In this document: positions 54,756 to 63,603 of the stretch, piece after piece
Layout: each line of letters starts with the position of its first letter
Numbering within the stretch: position 1 is the stretch's first letter
DNA from: an uncultured Alphaproteobacteria bacterium
GTDB lineage: Bacteria; Pseudomonadota; Alphaproteobacteria; Methylaequorales; Methylaequoraceae
Assembly (NCBI GenBank): GCA_902522465.1
Contig: CABYVV010000001.1
Coordinates: 180,229 to 244,228, forward strand
Length of the DNA: 64,000 bases
Direction: 5' to 3'
The notes under the pieces: model-generated
The model's input: the letters and a program-made list of their open reading frames with translations, nothing else
Database searches by the model: none
What the model was told of the DNA's origin: nothing
Program-made: the position numbers and the translations under genes

Positions 54756-57434
54756 CTAAAAATTTTTTTTCAATGAATAAAGAAAATCAAGAGCTTCTTT
54801 GGGGCTTAAATTATCTGGGTTGATTTCATTAATAGCATTCTTTAAATTTACATAATTTTTATTATCTGAAGAACTTTTATCTTTTAATTCATTTTTATCT
54901 AAATTTGTAATTTGATCTAAATTTTTTTTATCCAAGCTATTAAGAATTTTTTTTGATCTTTCCAAAATTGGTTTTTTAATTCCAGCTAAGTTTGCCACAT
55001 GAATTCCAAAAGATCCCTCAGAAATACCGTCGATAACTTTATGTAAGAAAATTATTTCTTCATTCCATTTTTTAATTTGCAATGTTTTAAGTCTTAGCGA
55101 TTTGTAATTTTCAGATAACTTACACAATTGTTTGTAATGTGTTGCAAACAATGTAAAACATCGAATCTCATTTAGGATAAACTCTAATACCGCCTGAGAT
55201 ATAGCCAAACCATCTTCCGTTGAAGTTCCTCTTCCCAGTTCGTCTAAAATAACAAGCGAGTTTGGCGTAGCTTGATTTATAATTTTTGAGGTCTCAACCA
55301 TTTCTGTCATAAAAGTTGACATACCTTTAGACAAATTATCTGATGCTCCAATTCTTGTAAAAATCTTATCAAATATTCCAATCTTTGCACTCTCCGCTGG
55401 AACATAGGAACCTATTTGATTCAATATAATTATTATGGCTACTTGTCTAAGAAAAGTACTCTTACCGGCCATGTTTGGACCAGTTATTAACCAGGTAAAA
55501 GTTCCTTCATCCATAAAACAATCATTAGGATTAAATTCTAATGATTCATTGGTTAAACTTTCTTCAACTACTGGATGACGCGAATTTTTTATTTGGATAA
55601 TAGCTTTTGAATCTATTTTAGGTCTTACATAGTTTCTAATTTTTGCTAGATTCGCAAAATTTGAAATAACATCAATAAGTGAGATTTTTTTGGATATCAG
55701 ATTTATATTGTTTGTGTGAGAATCAAAAAGATTGCATATTTCTCTATAAAGCTTCTTCTCCAAAATTATTGCATCTTCTTCTGCATTAAGTATTTGGTCA
55801 GAGGCTTCGCGCAACTCATTTGTTTGGAATCTTGAATTATTTACAGTGTTTTGTACTAAATAAAATTTTACTTCCTTTGAATGTATTATTTTATCAGAAT
55901 TTTTATTAGTAACTTCTATAAAATATCCATGAATATTATTAAATTTTATTTTTAAATTCGATACCTGAGTTAAACTAGAGTATTTTAATTGCATCTTTAA
56001 GATTTCATTTTGTTTTTCATTTTTAATATTTCTAAGATAGTCTAATTCCTTACTAACTCCTTTTTTAATTACTCCCCCTTCATTCAAGGAAATTGGAGGA
56101 GAATCTTCAATATTCTGTGTGATGACAGTTTCGAGTTCCTTAGCTTTTTTTATTAAATTATTATCTGGTAATAAAAATTTTTTAGCATTGTTGCTTTTTA
56201 ATTCATTAATTTTCAAAAAAATTTTCTCGGCATTGTTGAGGAAATTTTTTATTAATAAAAGATCTCTCGGATTATTTGTTTTCGCAGTTATTCTCGAAAT
56301 GGCTCTTTCAGCATCGGGTTGTCCTGTTAAAATACTTATTATGTCTGGAATTAATTTTTGATTATCAAGAAACTCTTGAATTAAAGAATGCCTCTCTGAA
56401 ATTTTTTTTTTCTCAATCAACGGAGACTTTAAAAAATCTTTAAGCAATCTTCCCCCAGCTGCTGTTTTTGTTTTATCTATAACATCTAATAAAGTATTTT
56501 TTTTGTCACCATTAACAGTTTTGAATATTTCTAGACTTCTTTCTGATGAGTTGTCTATTTGCATAAATTCCTCTTTTTTTACTATCTCAAATTCTTTTAT
56601 TAGTGGGATATTTTGTTTTTGTGTTAATTCAAGATAATTTATTAAAGCACCTATTGCAGATATATCAGAATCTTCGATTAATTCTTGTTTGCTAAAAAAT
56701 GAGGTTCCGAAAAATTTATTTACTTTTTCTTTGTTACTTTTTGGATCAAAAAAATCTTCATGAATATTAGAAAACTTATTCAAAAACTGACTAAACTTAG
56801 AATCTAGTTTTAATATTTTTTCTTGTACATCAGAAATAATAATTTCCTCTGGTTCAATTCTAGTTATCATTTCAAATAGCTCTTCAATTGAATTATTACT
56901 AATTTTTTGTAAATTGATTTTGCCAGTAGACATATCTGTCCATGAGATTGAAATTTCACCCTTTAATGATGCAATGCAGAGTAAATAATTGTAAGATTTT
57001 GATTCAAGAAGAGAGTCATCCAGGATAGTTCCTGGTGTAATTATTTTAACAACATCTCTTTTAAAAATCTTTTGATATTTATTAGAATCTTCTGTTTGTT
57101 CATTTTCTAATTGTTCTGCTATGGCAACCTTATGTCCTGATGATATTAATCTTGATAAATACGTTTGAGAGGCATGAACCGGCACTCCGCACATTGGAAT
57201 GTCAGCATTATTCAGTTTGCCCCTTTTAGTAAGGGCAATTCCTAGTTCTGTTGAAGCAATTTTAGCATCATCGAAAAACAGTTCATAAAAGTCGCCCATC
57301 CTGTAAAATAACAGATATCCTGTGTGTCTTGATTTAACCTCTAAATACTGTTCCATCATAGGTGTCGGTTTGGACGTATTTTTTGTTTGGTTGGGAAGTC
57401 TGAAACCACTAATATCAGGTTGTTTTAATTTCAT
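54756..57434 (-). CDS. mutS: DNA mismatch repair protein MutS
   Basis: TPMMEQYLEVKSRHTGYLLFYRMGDFYELFFDDA; ITGPNMAGKSTFLRQVA; LDELGRGTSTEDGLAI. Confidence 0.97.
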   Translation of the reverse strand: MKLKQPDISGFRLPNQTKNTSKPTPMMEQYLEVKSRHTGYLLFYRMGDFYELFFDDAKIASTELGIALTKRGKLNNADIPMCGVPVHASQTYLSRLISSGHKVAIAEQLENEQTEDSNKYQKIFKRDVVKIITPGTILDDSLLESKSYNYLLCIASLKGEISISWTDMSTGKINLQKISNNSIEELFEMITRIEPEEIIISDVQEKILKLDSKFSQFLNKFSNIHEDFFDPKSNKEKVNKFFGTSFFSKQELIEDSDISAIGALINYLELTQKQNIPLIKEFEIVKKEEFMQIDNSSERSLEIFKTVNGDKKNTLLDVIDKTKTAAGGRLLKDFLKSPLIEKKKISERHSLIQEFLDNQKLIPDIISILTGQPDAERAISRITAKTNNPRDLLLIKNFLNNAEKIFLKINELKSNNAKKFLLPDNNLIKKAKELETVITQNIEDSPPISLNEGGVIKKGVSKELDYLRNIKNEKQNEILKMQLKYSSLTQVSNLKIKFNNIHGYFIEVTNKNSDKIIHSKEVKFYLVQNTVNNSRFQTNELREASDQILNAEEDAIILEKKLYREICNLFDSHTNNINLISKKISLIDVISNFANLAKIRNYVRPKIDSKAIIQIKNSRHPVVEESLTNESLEFNPNDCFMDEGTFTWLITGPNMAGKSTFLRQVAIIIILNQIGSYVPAESAKIGIFDKIFTRIGASDNLSKGMSTFMTEMVETSKIINQATPNSLVILDELGRGTSTEDGLAISQAVLEFILNEIRCFTLFATHYKQLCKLSENYKSLRLKTLQIKKWNEEIIFLHKVIDGISEGSFGIHVANLAGIKKPILERSKKILNSLDKKNLDQITNLDKNELKDKSSSDNKNYVNLKNAINEINPDNLSPKEALDFLYSLKKNF

Positions 57435-57473
57435 ATTAATTTAAATTAGTATACAAACTATTAAATCATTTTC

Positions 57474-58733
57474 ATGTTTATTCATAAAGACTTAATTATC
57501 GTATTTTCTTTCATTTTTGTGCTGCTCTTAATTATGTTTGTTCTCATATTTAGAGATTTAAAAAGCATCAGTAAATCTCTGCAAAATTTCAAAGGAAAAC
57601 CGATCGAATCAGATAAAGTTTTTTTCTTTAATCTTTTCCAACCAATAATTTTTAATATTAATTTAGTCATAAACACCCTAAACGAGAAATCAAAATTCTC
57701 GAGATTAAGAGTATTTTTTTATGATTATTTCTTTAAATTTTTTCCTGACCCTCTTCTTATTATTGACCAAAACAACATCATTATTGAAATGAATGAACAA
57801 GCAATTAATTTTTTTGGAGAAGATTCAAAACAAAAAAATATTTTTTCAACAATTAGAATACCAGAGCTAAGCTCGCTTATCGACAAATCTGTAAAACAAA
57901 AGAAACCTGTTGAGAGAGAATTGAATTTAATTTATCCAAAAGAAAAAATCTTTAATGTTTGGGTTTCGGGTCGAAGAGATTTGGGTAAAAATAAATTAAA
58001 TTTTATTAGACTATTTGATACGACATCTCAGCATAATGTCCAAAATATTCAGAGAGATTTTATTGCAAATGCAAGTCACGAGTTAAAAACTCCAATTGCC
58101 TCAATCGTTGGATATTGTGAAATCTTATTAAACGAACCTCCCAAAACAAAATCAAAAAAAGAAGATTTTATTAAAACTATGTTTAATGAAGCAAGCCGAA
58201 TGTCATCTTTAGTTAAAGATCTCCTATCTCTTACACGTATTGAGAGGATTGAATATATCCCCCCTGAAGGCAAAGTTAATCTTAACGAAATTTTGAAAAA
58301 CATTCGACAAATATGTAATGAAAGAAAGTTTTTGAGCAAAACTAAGTATAATTTTTCAATTCCTAAAAGAAAAACTGAAATAATTGGTGATGAAGCAGAA
58401 TTACACCAAGTTTTTTTTAATATCATAGAAAATGCAATAACGCACAGTCAATCTAAGAAAACTATACAAATAAAATTAATTACAAAACCTAATACAATAG
58501 TGTTTCTAGTACAAGATTTTGGCATCGGAATTTCAAATCAAAATATTCCAATGTTGACCAAAAGGTTCTATAGAATTGATACCTCAAGACCAAGAGATAC
58601 TGGTCACACTGGCCTTGGTCTCTCAATTGTTAAGCATATTTTAAACAGACATAATGCACAATTAAATATTCAATCCGAAGTTAACAAAGGTTCATCATTT
58701 TCTATAACGTTTGAAAAATACAAATCTTCTTAA
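57474..58733 (+). CDS. PhoR-like sensor histidine kinase
   Basis: N-terminal TM, PAS-like region, IQRDFIANASHELKTPIASIVGY, VFFNIIENAITHS, TGHTGLGLSIVKHIL. Confidence 0.87.
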   Translation: MFIHKDLIIVFSFIFVLLLIMFVLIFRDLKSISKSLQNFKGKPIESDKVFFFNLFQPIIFNINLVINTLNEKSKFSRLRVFFYDYFFKFFPDPLLIIDQNNIIIEMNEQAINFFGEDSKQKNIFSTIRIPELSSLIDKSVKQKKPVERELNLIYPKEKIFNVWVSGRRDLGKNKLNFIRLFDTTSQHNVQNIQRDFIANASHELKTPIASIVGYCEILLNEPPKTKSKKEDFIKTMFNEASRMSSLVKDLLSLTRIERIEYIPPEGKVNLNEILKNIRQICNERKFLSKTKYNFSIPKRKTEIIGDEAELHQVFFNIIENAITHSQSKKTIQIKLITKPNTIVFLVQDFGIGISNQNIPMLTKRFYRIDTSRPRDTGHTGLGLSIVKHILNRHNAQLNIQSEVNKGSSFSITFEKYKSS

Positions 58734-58825
58734 AAAATTGTCTTTTAATTTAGTGTTATTTTTGTTGATATAAATTGTTGTTGTTTTTTTGCAACAAACT
58801 TGTTTAAATTTCGTTAAAGGCTTGT

Positions 58826-58856
58826 TTGTCATAAAGTTGTAACAAAAGATTACTAT
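58826..58856 (+). promoter_or_regulatory. candidate Pho box plus -10 upstream of the phosphate-selective porin
   Basis: TTGTCAT-AAAG-TTGTAAC (58826-58843) then TACTAT (58851-58856); ATG of the porin at 58888. Confidence 0.45.
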
Positions 58857-58887
58857 TTTGATTTTTTTAACTTTAAGAGGGAATATT

Positions 58888-60348
58888 ATGAAAAAATTAT
58901 ACTCGGGTATTGCAATCATGGCTGTGAGCGGTCTGATTACAAACGCCAAGGCACAAGACGTTGGTGCACAGATCGATGCACTGCAAAACGAAATTCTAAA
59001 AATGAAACAAGAAATGAATAAAGGTGGCAAAGGCAAAGCTTACTTTGAAAAAGGTAAAGGTTTACGTGTCAAAAGCACTGACGGAAAATATATGTTCCAA
59101 ATTAAAGGTAGGATTATGTATGACATTGGTGGTATCCTTGACTACGATGGGACACTGGCGGATGGTTCTACTGGCACAATTACTGAAGGTGGTTTAGGCT
59201 CAGAATTCAGAAGACTCAGATTCACATTAAAAGGTGAAGTTGGAAATGGATGGGGATTTGCATTTCAACCAGACTTAGCTGATGGAGGAGATGACCTGGC
59301 CGACAGAACAGTTATTTTTAAAGACGCACTAATTTATAAAAAGATCAAAGGAGTTGGTAAGCTGACTTTTGGTAACCAAAAAGCAGCCGCAGGTTTGTAT
59401 GAAAATACAAGTTCCAACAACTTGATATTTATGGAAAGACCGATGCACAATGAAACTATGAATTTTGGACATAGAGCAGGTATTGGATACGATACTTCAG
59501 GTGCATTTGGCAAAAGATTCCATTTAAAAGCTACAGTTTTCCATGGGATGGAAAGTGCCATCGAACAAAATATTTCTGACGGGTCAAATGCTATAACAGG
59601 TACTGAGAAAAACAACGAATCCTACGGAGCCAGTGTTGCAACTCAATACCAAATCCTTAATGATAAGAAATATGAAAGTTTCTTCGGAACTGGTTTGTCT
59701 GCGTTAGTAGGATTTCACTTTGGATATTTAGATCTTAGCAATACAGATACTGATGTTGGGGGTGATAGAAACGCACTAGGTAGATATGACACTAATAGTT
59801 CCCGAGCTAACGGACTTCATACACTTGTTGATAAGCCAATCGATTTAGGTGATGAAAATAATCTCAAAAATCACCATTTTTTTGGACCACAGTATAGTTT
59901 TATTCTTGGACAATTTTTCTCTCAGGCTGAATATCAGGTTGGTAAATATGAATATTCCGCTCCTAATACAATTGGTGCGCAATTTGCCGAAGAAGATTTT
60001 GATTTTCATGGTGGTTCTATAAGCATAGCGTATGCTTTCGATGGGAAATTTAAGCACAGTGGTAAAAAAGGAGCATTAGGTGGCTTAAAATGCAAAAGAC
60101 ATTGCTTTATGCCTAAGTATCAGTACGAATTCATAGATCAAACAGATCATGATACAAACGCTACTGGAACCGGAAATAGAAATGGAGGTTCTGGTGAGGC
60201 TCATACATTCGGTTTTAATCACTATTTTAATTCAAATGTAAGGTTAATGGCAGAATATACATTCGGTGATTATGGTTCAGATAACTCAAATGCAATGAGA
60301 GAATCTGAAATGTCATCAATTCAAGCTAGACTACATCTGAAATACTAA
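58888..60348 (+). CDS. phosphate-selective porin O/P family outer-membrane protein
   Basis: Signal peptide, coiled-coil N-terminus, FQIKGRIMYDIGGI...FRRLRFTLKGEVGNGWGFAFQPDLA; GQFFSQAEYQVG; terminal aromatic beta-strand LHLKY. Confidence 0.9.
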   Translation: MKKLYSGIAIMAVSGLITNAKAQDVGAQIDALQNEILKMKQEMNKGGKGKAYFEKGKGLRVKSTDGKYMFQIKGRIMYDIGGILDYDGTLADGSTGTITEGGLGSEFRRLRFTLKGEVGNGWGFAFQPDLADGGDDLADRTVIFKDALIYKKIKGVGKLTFGNQKAAAGLYENTSSNNLIFMERPMHNETMNFGHRAGIGYDTSGAFGKRFHLKATVFHGMESAIEQNISDGSNAITGTEKNNESYGASVATQYQILNDKKYESFFGTGLSALVGFHFGYLDLSNTDTDVGGDRNALGRYDTNSSRANGLHTLVDKPIDLGDENNLKNHHFFGPQYSFILGQFFSQAEYQVGKYEYSAPNTIGAQFAEEDFDFHGGSISIAYAFDGKFKHSGKKGALGGLKCKRHCFMPKYQYEFIDQTDHDTNATGTGNRNGGSGEAHTFGFNHYFNSNVRLMAEYTFGDYGSDNSNAMRESEMSSIQARLHLKY

Positions 60349-60380
60349 GTTTTCCTTCCTTAGTAATCTCTAAAATTAAA

Positions 60381-60410
60381 AAGAGGCTTTATAAGCCTCT
60401 TTTTTTTTTG
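60381..60410 (+). terminator. Rho-independent terminator after the porin gene
   Basis: AAGAGGCTT-TAT-AAGCCTCTT perfect 9-bp stem followed by a T run. Confidence 0.92.
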
Positions 60411-60483
60411 TGTTGTATCATATTAGTAACGCTATATGTGGTGTTGTAATAATTTTGACACATTTATTTGATACATGATATGA

Positions 60484-61284
60484 ATGGATGGCGTATCCTT
60501 TAAACATAATCGTTACAGAACAATATGGATTTCAGATGTTCATCTAGGTACAAGCGGTTGCAAAGCAGAATTGCTTTTAGAGTTTCTTAAAGTTTCAAAG
60601 TCCGAAAAAATTTTTCTTGTAGGAGACATTATCGATGGATGGCGATTAAAGAAAAAATGGTATTGGCCACAAGCTCATAACGACGTTATCCAAAAATTAC
60701 TTAGAAAAGCTAGGAAAGGAGTAAAAGTTGTATTTATACCAGGTAACCATGATGAGGCTGCGCGCAAATATATTGGTGTGAATTTTGGAGATATAATAAT
60801 AAAAAAAGAAGCTTACCATACCACTCTCAAGGGTAAGAAATTATGGATCATTCATGGAGATCAATTTGATAGCGTTATTAGACATGCGCGCTGGCTCGCA
60901 TATGTTGGTGACAAGGGTTATGCTATGTTAATCCGCTTAAACAATCTATTTAATAATATTAGACAATTTTTAAAGCTACCTTACTGGTCATTATCAAAGT
61001 TTATTAAACAAAAGGTAAAAAAAGCTGTTTCATTTATTACTGCCTATGAATTAGTAATGACTAAGGAGGCAAAAAGAAGAGGGTTTGATGGCGTTGTTTG
61101 TGGACATATACACAAAGCAGAATTCAAATCAATTCATGATATAATATATTGTAATAGTGGTGATTGGGTAGAGTCTATGACCGCGATTGTAGAACATCTC
61201 GATGGTAATCTAGAGATTGTTGACTGGTCATCTAGAATTTCTCAAGAGCATTCAAGTCACTTTCAGCTCCCACAAAAAACTTAA
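60484..61284 (+). CDS. PlcP-like metallophosphoesterase (UDP-2,3-diacylglucosamine diphosphatase superfamily)
   Basis: TIWISDVHLGTSGCKAELLLEFL; FLVGDIIDGWRLKKKWYWPQAHNDVIQKLLRKARKGVKVVFIPGNHDE; IHGDQFD; VCGHIHKAEF; followed by a GT4 glycosyltransferase. Confidence 0.85.
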   Translation: MDGVSFKHNRYRTIWISDVHLGTSGCKAELLLEFLKVSKSEKIFLVGDIIDGWRLKKKWYWPQAHNDVIQKLLRKARKGVKVVFIPGNHDEAARKYIGVNFGDIIIKKEAYHTTLKGKKLWIIHGDQFDSVIRHARWLAYVGDKGYAMLIRLNNLFNNIRQFLKLPYWSLSKFIKQKVKKAVSFITAYELVMTKEAKRRGFDGVVCGHIHKAEFKSIHDIIYCNSGDWVESMTAIVEHLDGNLEIVDWSSRISQEHSSHFQLPQKT

Positions 61285-61294
61285 TTTCCTTGTT

Positions 61295-62689
61295 ATGAAA
61301 ATAGTAATTATCTCAGATGCCTGGCACCCTCAAGTTAATGGCGTGGTCCATACGTTATCTAAAACAAAAGAACTTTTAGAAAAAAAAGGTCATAATGTTT
61401 TAATGATAACACCTAATCTGTTTAAAACATTTCCTTGTCCTACTTACCCTGAAATCCGATTATCTTTTTTTCCAGGGAACAAAGTTAAAAAGTTAATTAA
61501 AGAATTCAATCCAGATGCGATTCATATTGCAACTGAGGGTCCTCTCGGTATAGCAGGAAGGAATTATGTGGTAAAAAATGGACTTGTTTATACAACTTCA
61601 TTTCATACAAAATTTGCGGAATATATATATAAGAGAACTAAAATTCCTCTTTTTATAAGTTATGGTTATCTAAAATGGTTTCATAGTAAAGCACATAAAA
61701 TACTTGTTCCTACAAAATCAGTAATAGAAGATTTAAAAAAGTGGAATATACATAATACTACAATATGGCCACGAGGTGTTGATTTTAAGCTTTTCAAACC
61801 CCCTTTGCAAAAAAAGAAAAATGACAAACCGATATTGATAAACATAGGAAGAGTTGCTATTGAAAAAAACTTAGAAGCATTTTTAAAATTAGATCTCAAC
61901 TGTGAGAAATGGATTGTAGGTGATGGTCCAGATAGACGCAAACTCGAAAAAAAATATACAAATGTCAAATTTTTTGGTGAAAAAAAACAGCATGAATTAC
62001 ATGAATACTACGGAAAAGCAGATTTATTCGTTTTTCCAAGCAAAACCGATACTTTCGGACTAGTATTGCTAGAAGCTATGGCGTGTGGACTACCAGTAGC
62101 AGCATTTCCAGTTGCAGGGCCAATTAATGTTATTGGAAAAAGTGGCGCAGGGGTTCTAAATAAAAATCTTAAAATCGCGTGTTTAAATGCATTAAAAATA
62201 CCCGCCAGCAAACCTTTACATTATGTAAAAAAATTCACCTGGGAGAATGTTGTCAATATCTTTGAATCTAATCTACAAAATTCAAAAAAAAGGGATCCTA
62301 AAACATATGTCTTTAAAGAAAATCCACATAAAAAGAATACTGGGTTGAAGAGATTATATTTTGCTTTAATAAATAGTCTCTCAGGATTTATATTTGCTTT
62401 TAAAGAGGAGAGTGCTTTCAGACAAGAACTACTTCTCACTTTGATATTAATCCCTCTTGCTTTTATATTTCCAACCGAGACTACAGAAAAACTTCTCATG
62501 ATTGGAAGTATTATGCTTTTACTCATAATTGAATTACTTAATTCAAGCATTGAAGCCACTATTGACAGAATTTCTTTTTCACATCACGACCTTTCAAAAA
62601 GAGCCAAAGATTTAGGCAGTGCCGCTGTTCTTTGTTCACTTGCTTTTGTGTTTGTTACATATGTGTCAATATTGAAGAGATTTTTTTAG
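61295..62689 (+). CDS. GT4-family glycosyltransferase (Agt-like) fused to C-terminal DgkA-type diacylglycerol kinase domain
   Basis: MKIVIISDAWHPQVNGVVHTL...FVFPSKTDTFGLVLLEAMACGLPVAAF, then in the same frame EESAFRQE...ELLNSSIEATIDRISFSHHDLSKRAKDLGSAAVL. Confidence 0.9.
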   Translation: MKIVIISDAWHPQVNGVVHTLSKTKELLEKKGHNVLMITPNLFKTFPCPTYPEIRLSFFPGNKVKKLIKEFNPDAIHIATEGPLGIAGRNYVVKNGLVYTTSFHTKFAEYIYKRTKIPLFISYGYLKWFHSKAHKILVPTKSVIEDLKKWNIHNTTIWPRGVDFKLFKPPLQKKKNDKPILINIGRVAIEKNLEAFLKLDLNCEKWIVGDGPDRRKLEKKYTNVKFFGEKKQHELHEYYGKADLFVFPSKTDTFGLVLLEAMACGLPVAAFPVAGPINVIGKSGAGVLNKNLKIACLNALKIPASKPLHYVKKFTWENVVNIFESNLQNSKKRDPKTYVFKENPHKKNTGLKRLYFALINSLSGFIFAFKEESAFRQELLLTLILIPLAFIFPTETTEKLLMIGSIMLLLIIELLNSSIEATIDRISFSHHDLSKRAKDLGSAAVLCSLAFVFVTYVSILKRFF

Positions 62690-62775
62690 TGTATATACAC
62701 TTTTTTATATAAGATTGCAGGTAAATTTAAAAGAACGCCTTAAAACTTCAGAAACACTTTTAATGTGTATATACA

Positions 62776-63324
62776 TTATTTTTTGGAATCTAATGCTTTT
62801 TCAAAGTATTTATGAACAATTTTATCTTGGTTTTCTAAAAGCCAATCTATCGATGGCTCGTCCTTCATTGCTTTCTTTATTGCACTCGTGGTCGCCTTAC
62901 GATGAATATCAAAAAGTATTTTGTGATCTAAATTTTTGTCTTCAGCTACACTTGGATTCAACCAAACTGATACAATAATGCCTACATCATTAACTATTTC
63001 CTTTGGAATATAACCCTCTCTAACGGAATCTAACACACCATTAGCAATAGCTCCTTGAACTGTTCCCATTAAAATATTGGTGTATCTGTCGTCTTTGACA
63101 GTGACCTTGCTCACCATTAATGTTGCTGGTCTAACCATTACGTCTGTGTTCATTATCGCAAGAACTTTTGTATGTCCTTTAACTTGATTGCCTAGTAAGG
63201 TGGCGAAAGCTGTTCCAAATGGGCCGTTAAATTTTCCGATAACTACTTCCGGCTCAGCTGCTGTTCCTGGTGGTCCTCCAGCAATTAGTGACTCACCAAC
63301 TTTGATGTCAAAATTATCGCTCAT
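62776..63324 (-). CDS. formaldehyde-activating enzyme (Fae)-like protein
   Basis: VGESLIAGGPPGTAAEPEVVIGKFNGPFGTAFATLL...PATLMVSKVTV...ANGVLDSVREGYIP...HRKATTSAIKKAM matches the Fae fold pattern; SD AAGGAG upstream of ATG. Confidence 0.8.
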   Translation of the reverse strand: MSDNFDIKVGESLIAGGPPGTAAEPEVVIGKFNGPFGTAFATLLGNQVKGHTKVLAIMNTDVMVRPATLMVSKVTVKDDRYTNILMGTVQGAIANGVLDSVREGYIPKEIVNDVGIIVSVWLNPSVAEDKNLDHKILFDIHRKATTSAIKKAMKDEPSIDWLLENQDKIVHKYFEKALDSKK

Positions 63325-63343
63325 AAGTTTACTCCTTTTAAAA

Positions 63344-63547
63344 TTAAACCAGTTTCTTTAACTTTTTCTTAAGTTCTATCGCTTCACATGCTAATTTTAT
63401 ATATTTGGGTATTTGTATATCTTTTTCTCCTTTTTTACCCTTCTCATAATACTGAATCATTCTCCTTTTTAGGCCAAGTACATTAGCAGCCTCTGCTTGA
63501 GAAAAACCATTCTTTTTTCTCCATTTTTTGAACTGTTCTTTTTCCAT
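63344..63547 (-). CDS. XRE-family helix-turn-helix regulator
   Basis: MEKEQFKKWRKKNGFSQAEAANVLGLKRRMIQYYEKGKK; HTH_3-like; start set at MEKEQ rather than 63610. Confidence 0.85.
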   Translation of the reverse strand: MEKEQFKKWRKKNGFSQAEAANVLGLKRRMIQYYEKGKKGEKDIQIPKYIKLACEAIELKKKLKKLV

Positions 63548-63603
63548 AGACTTTAAGAAAGTAAGTATTAATACCAAAAAAAAAAAATTATTACAAAATA
63601 ATA

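Noticed and set aside
58778-58797. TTGTTG-N8-CAACAA inverted repeat after the PhoR-like gene as a terminator
   Set aside because: Weak AT-rich 6-bp stem with an 8-nt loop and no T tract following it; cannot be distinguished from chance.
60484-61284. Plain LpxH (UDP-2,3-diacylglucosamine hydrolase) annotation
   Set aside because: The WYWPQAHNDVIQKLLRKARKG pattern and adjacency to a GT4 glycosyltransferase fit PlcP better; a phylogeny is needed to be certain.
62715-62978. 87-aa + strand ORF
   Set aside because: Mostly antisense to the Fae-like gene, which has clear family similarity and an SD sequence.
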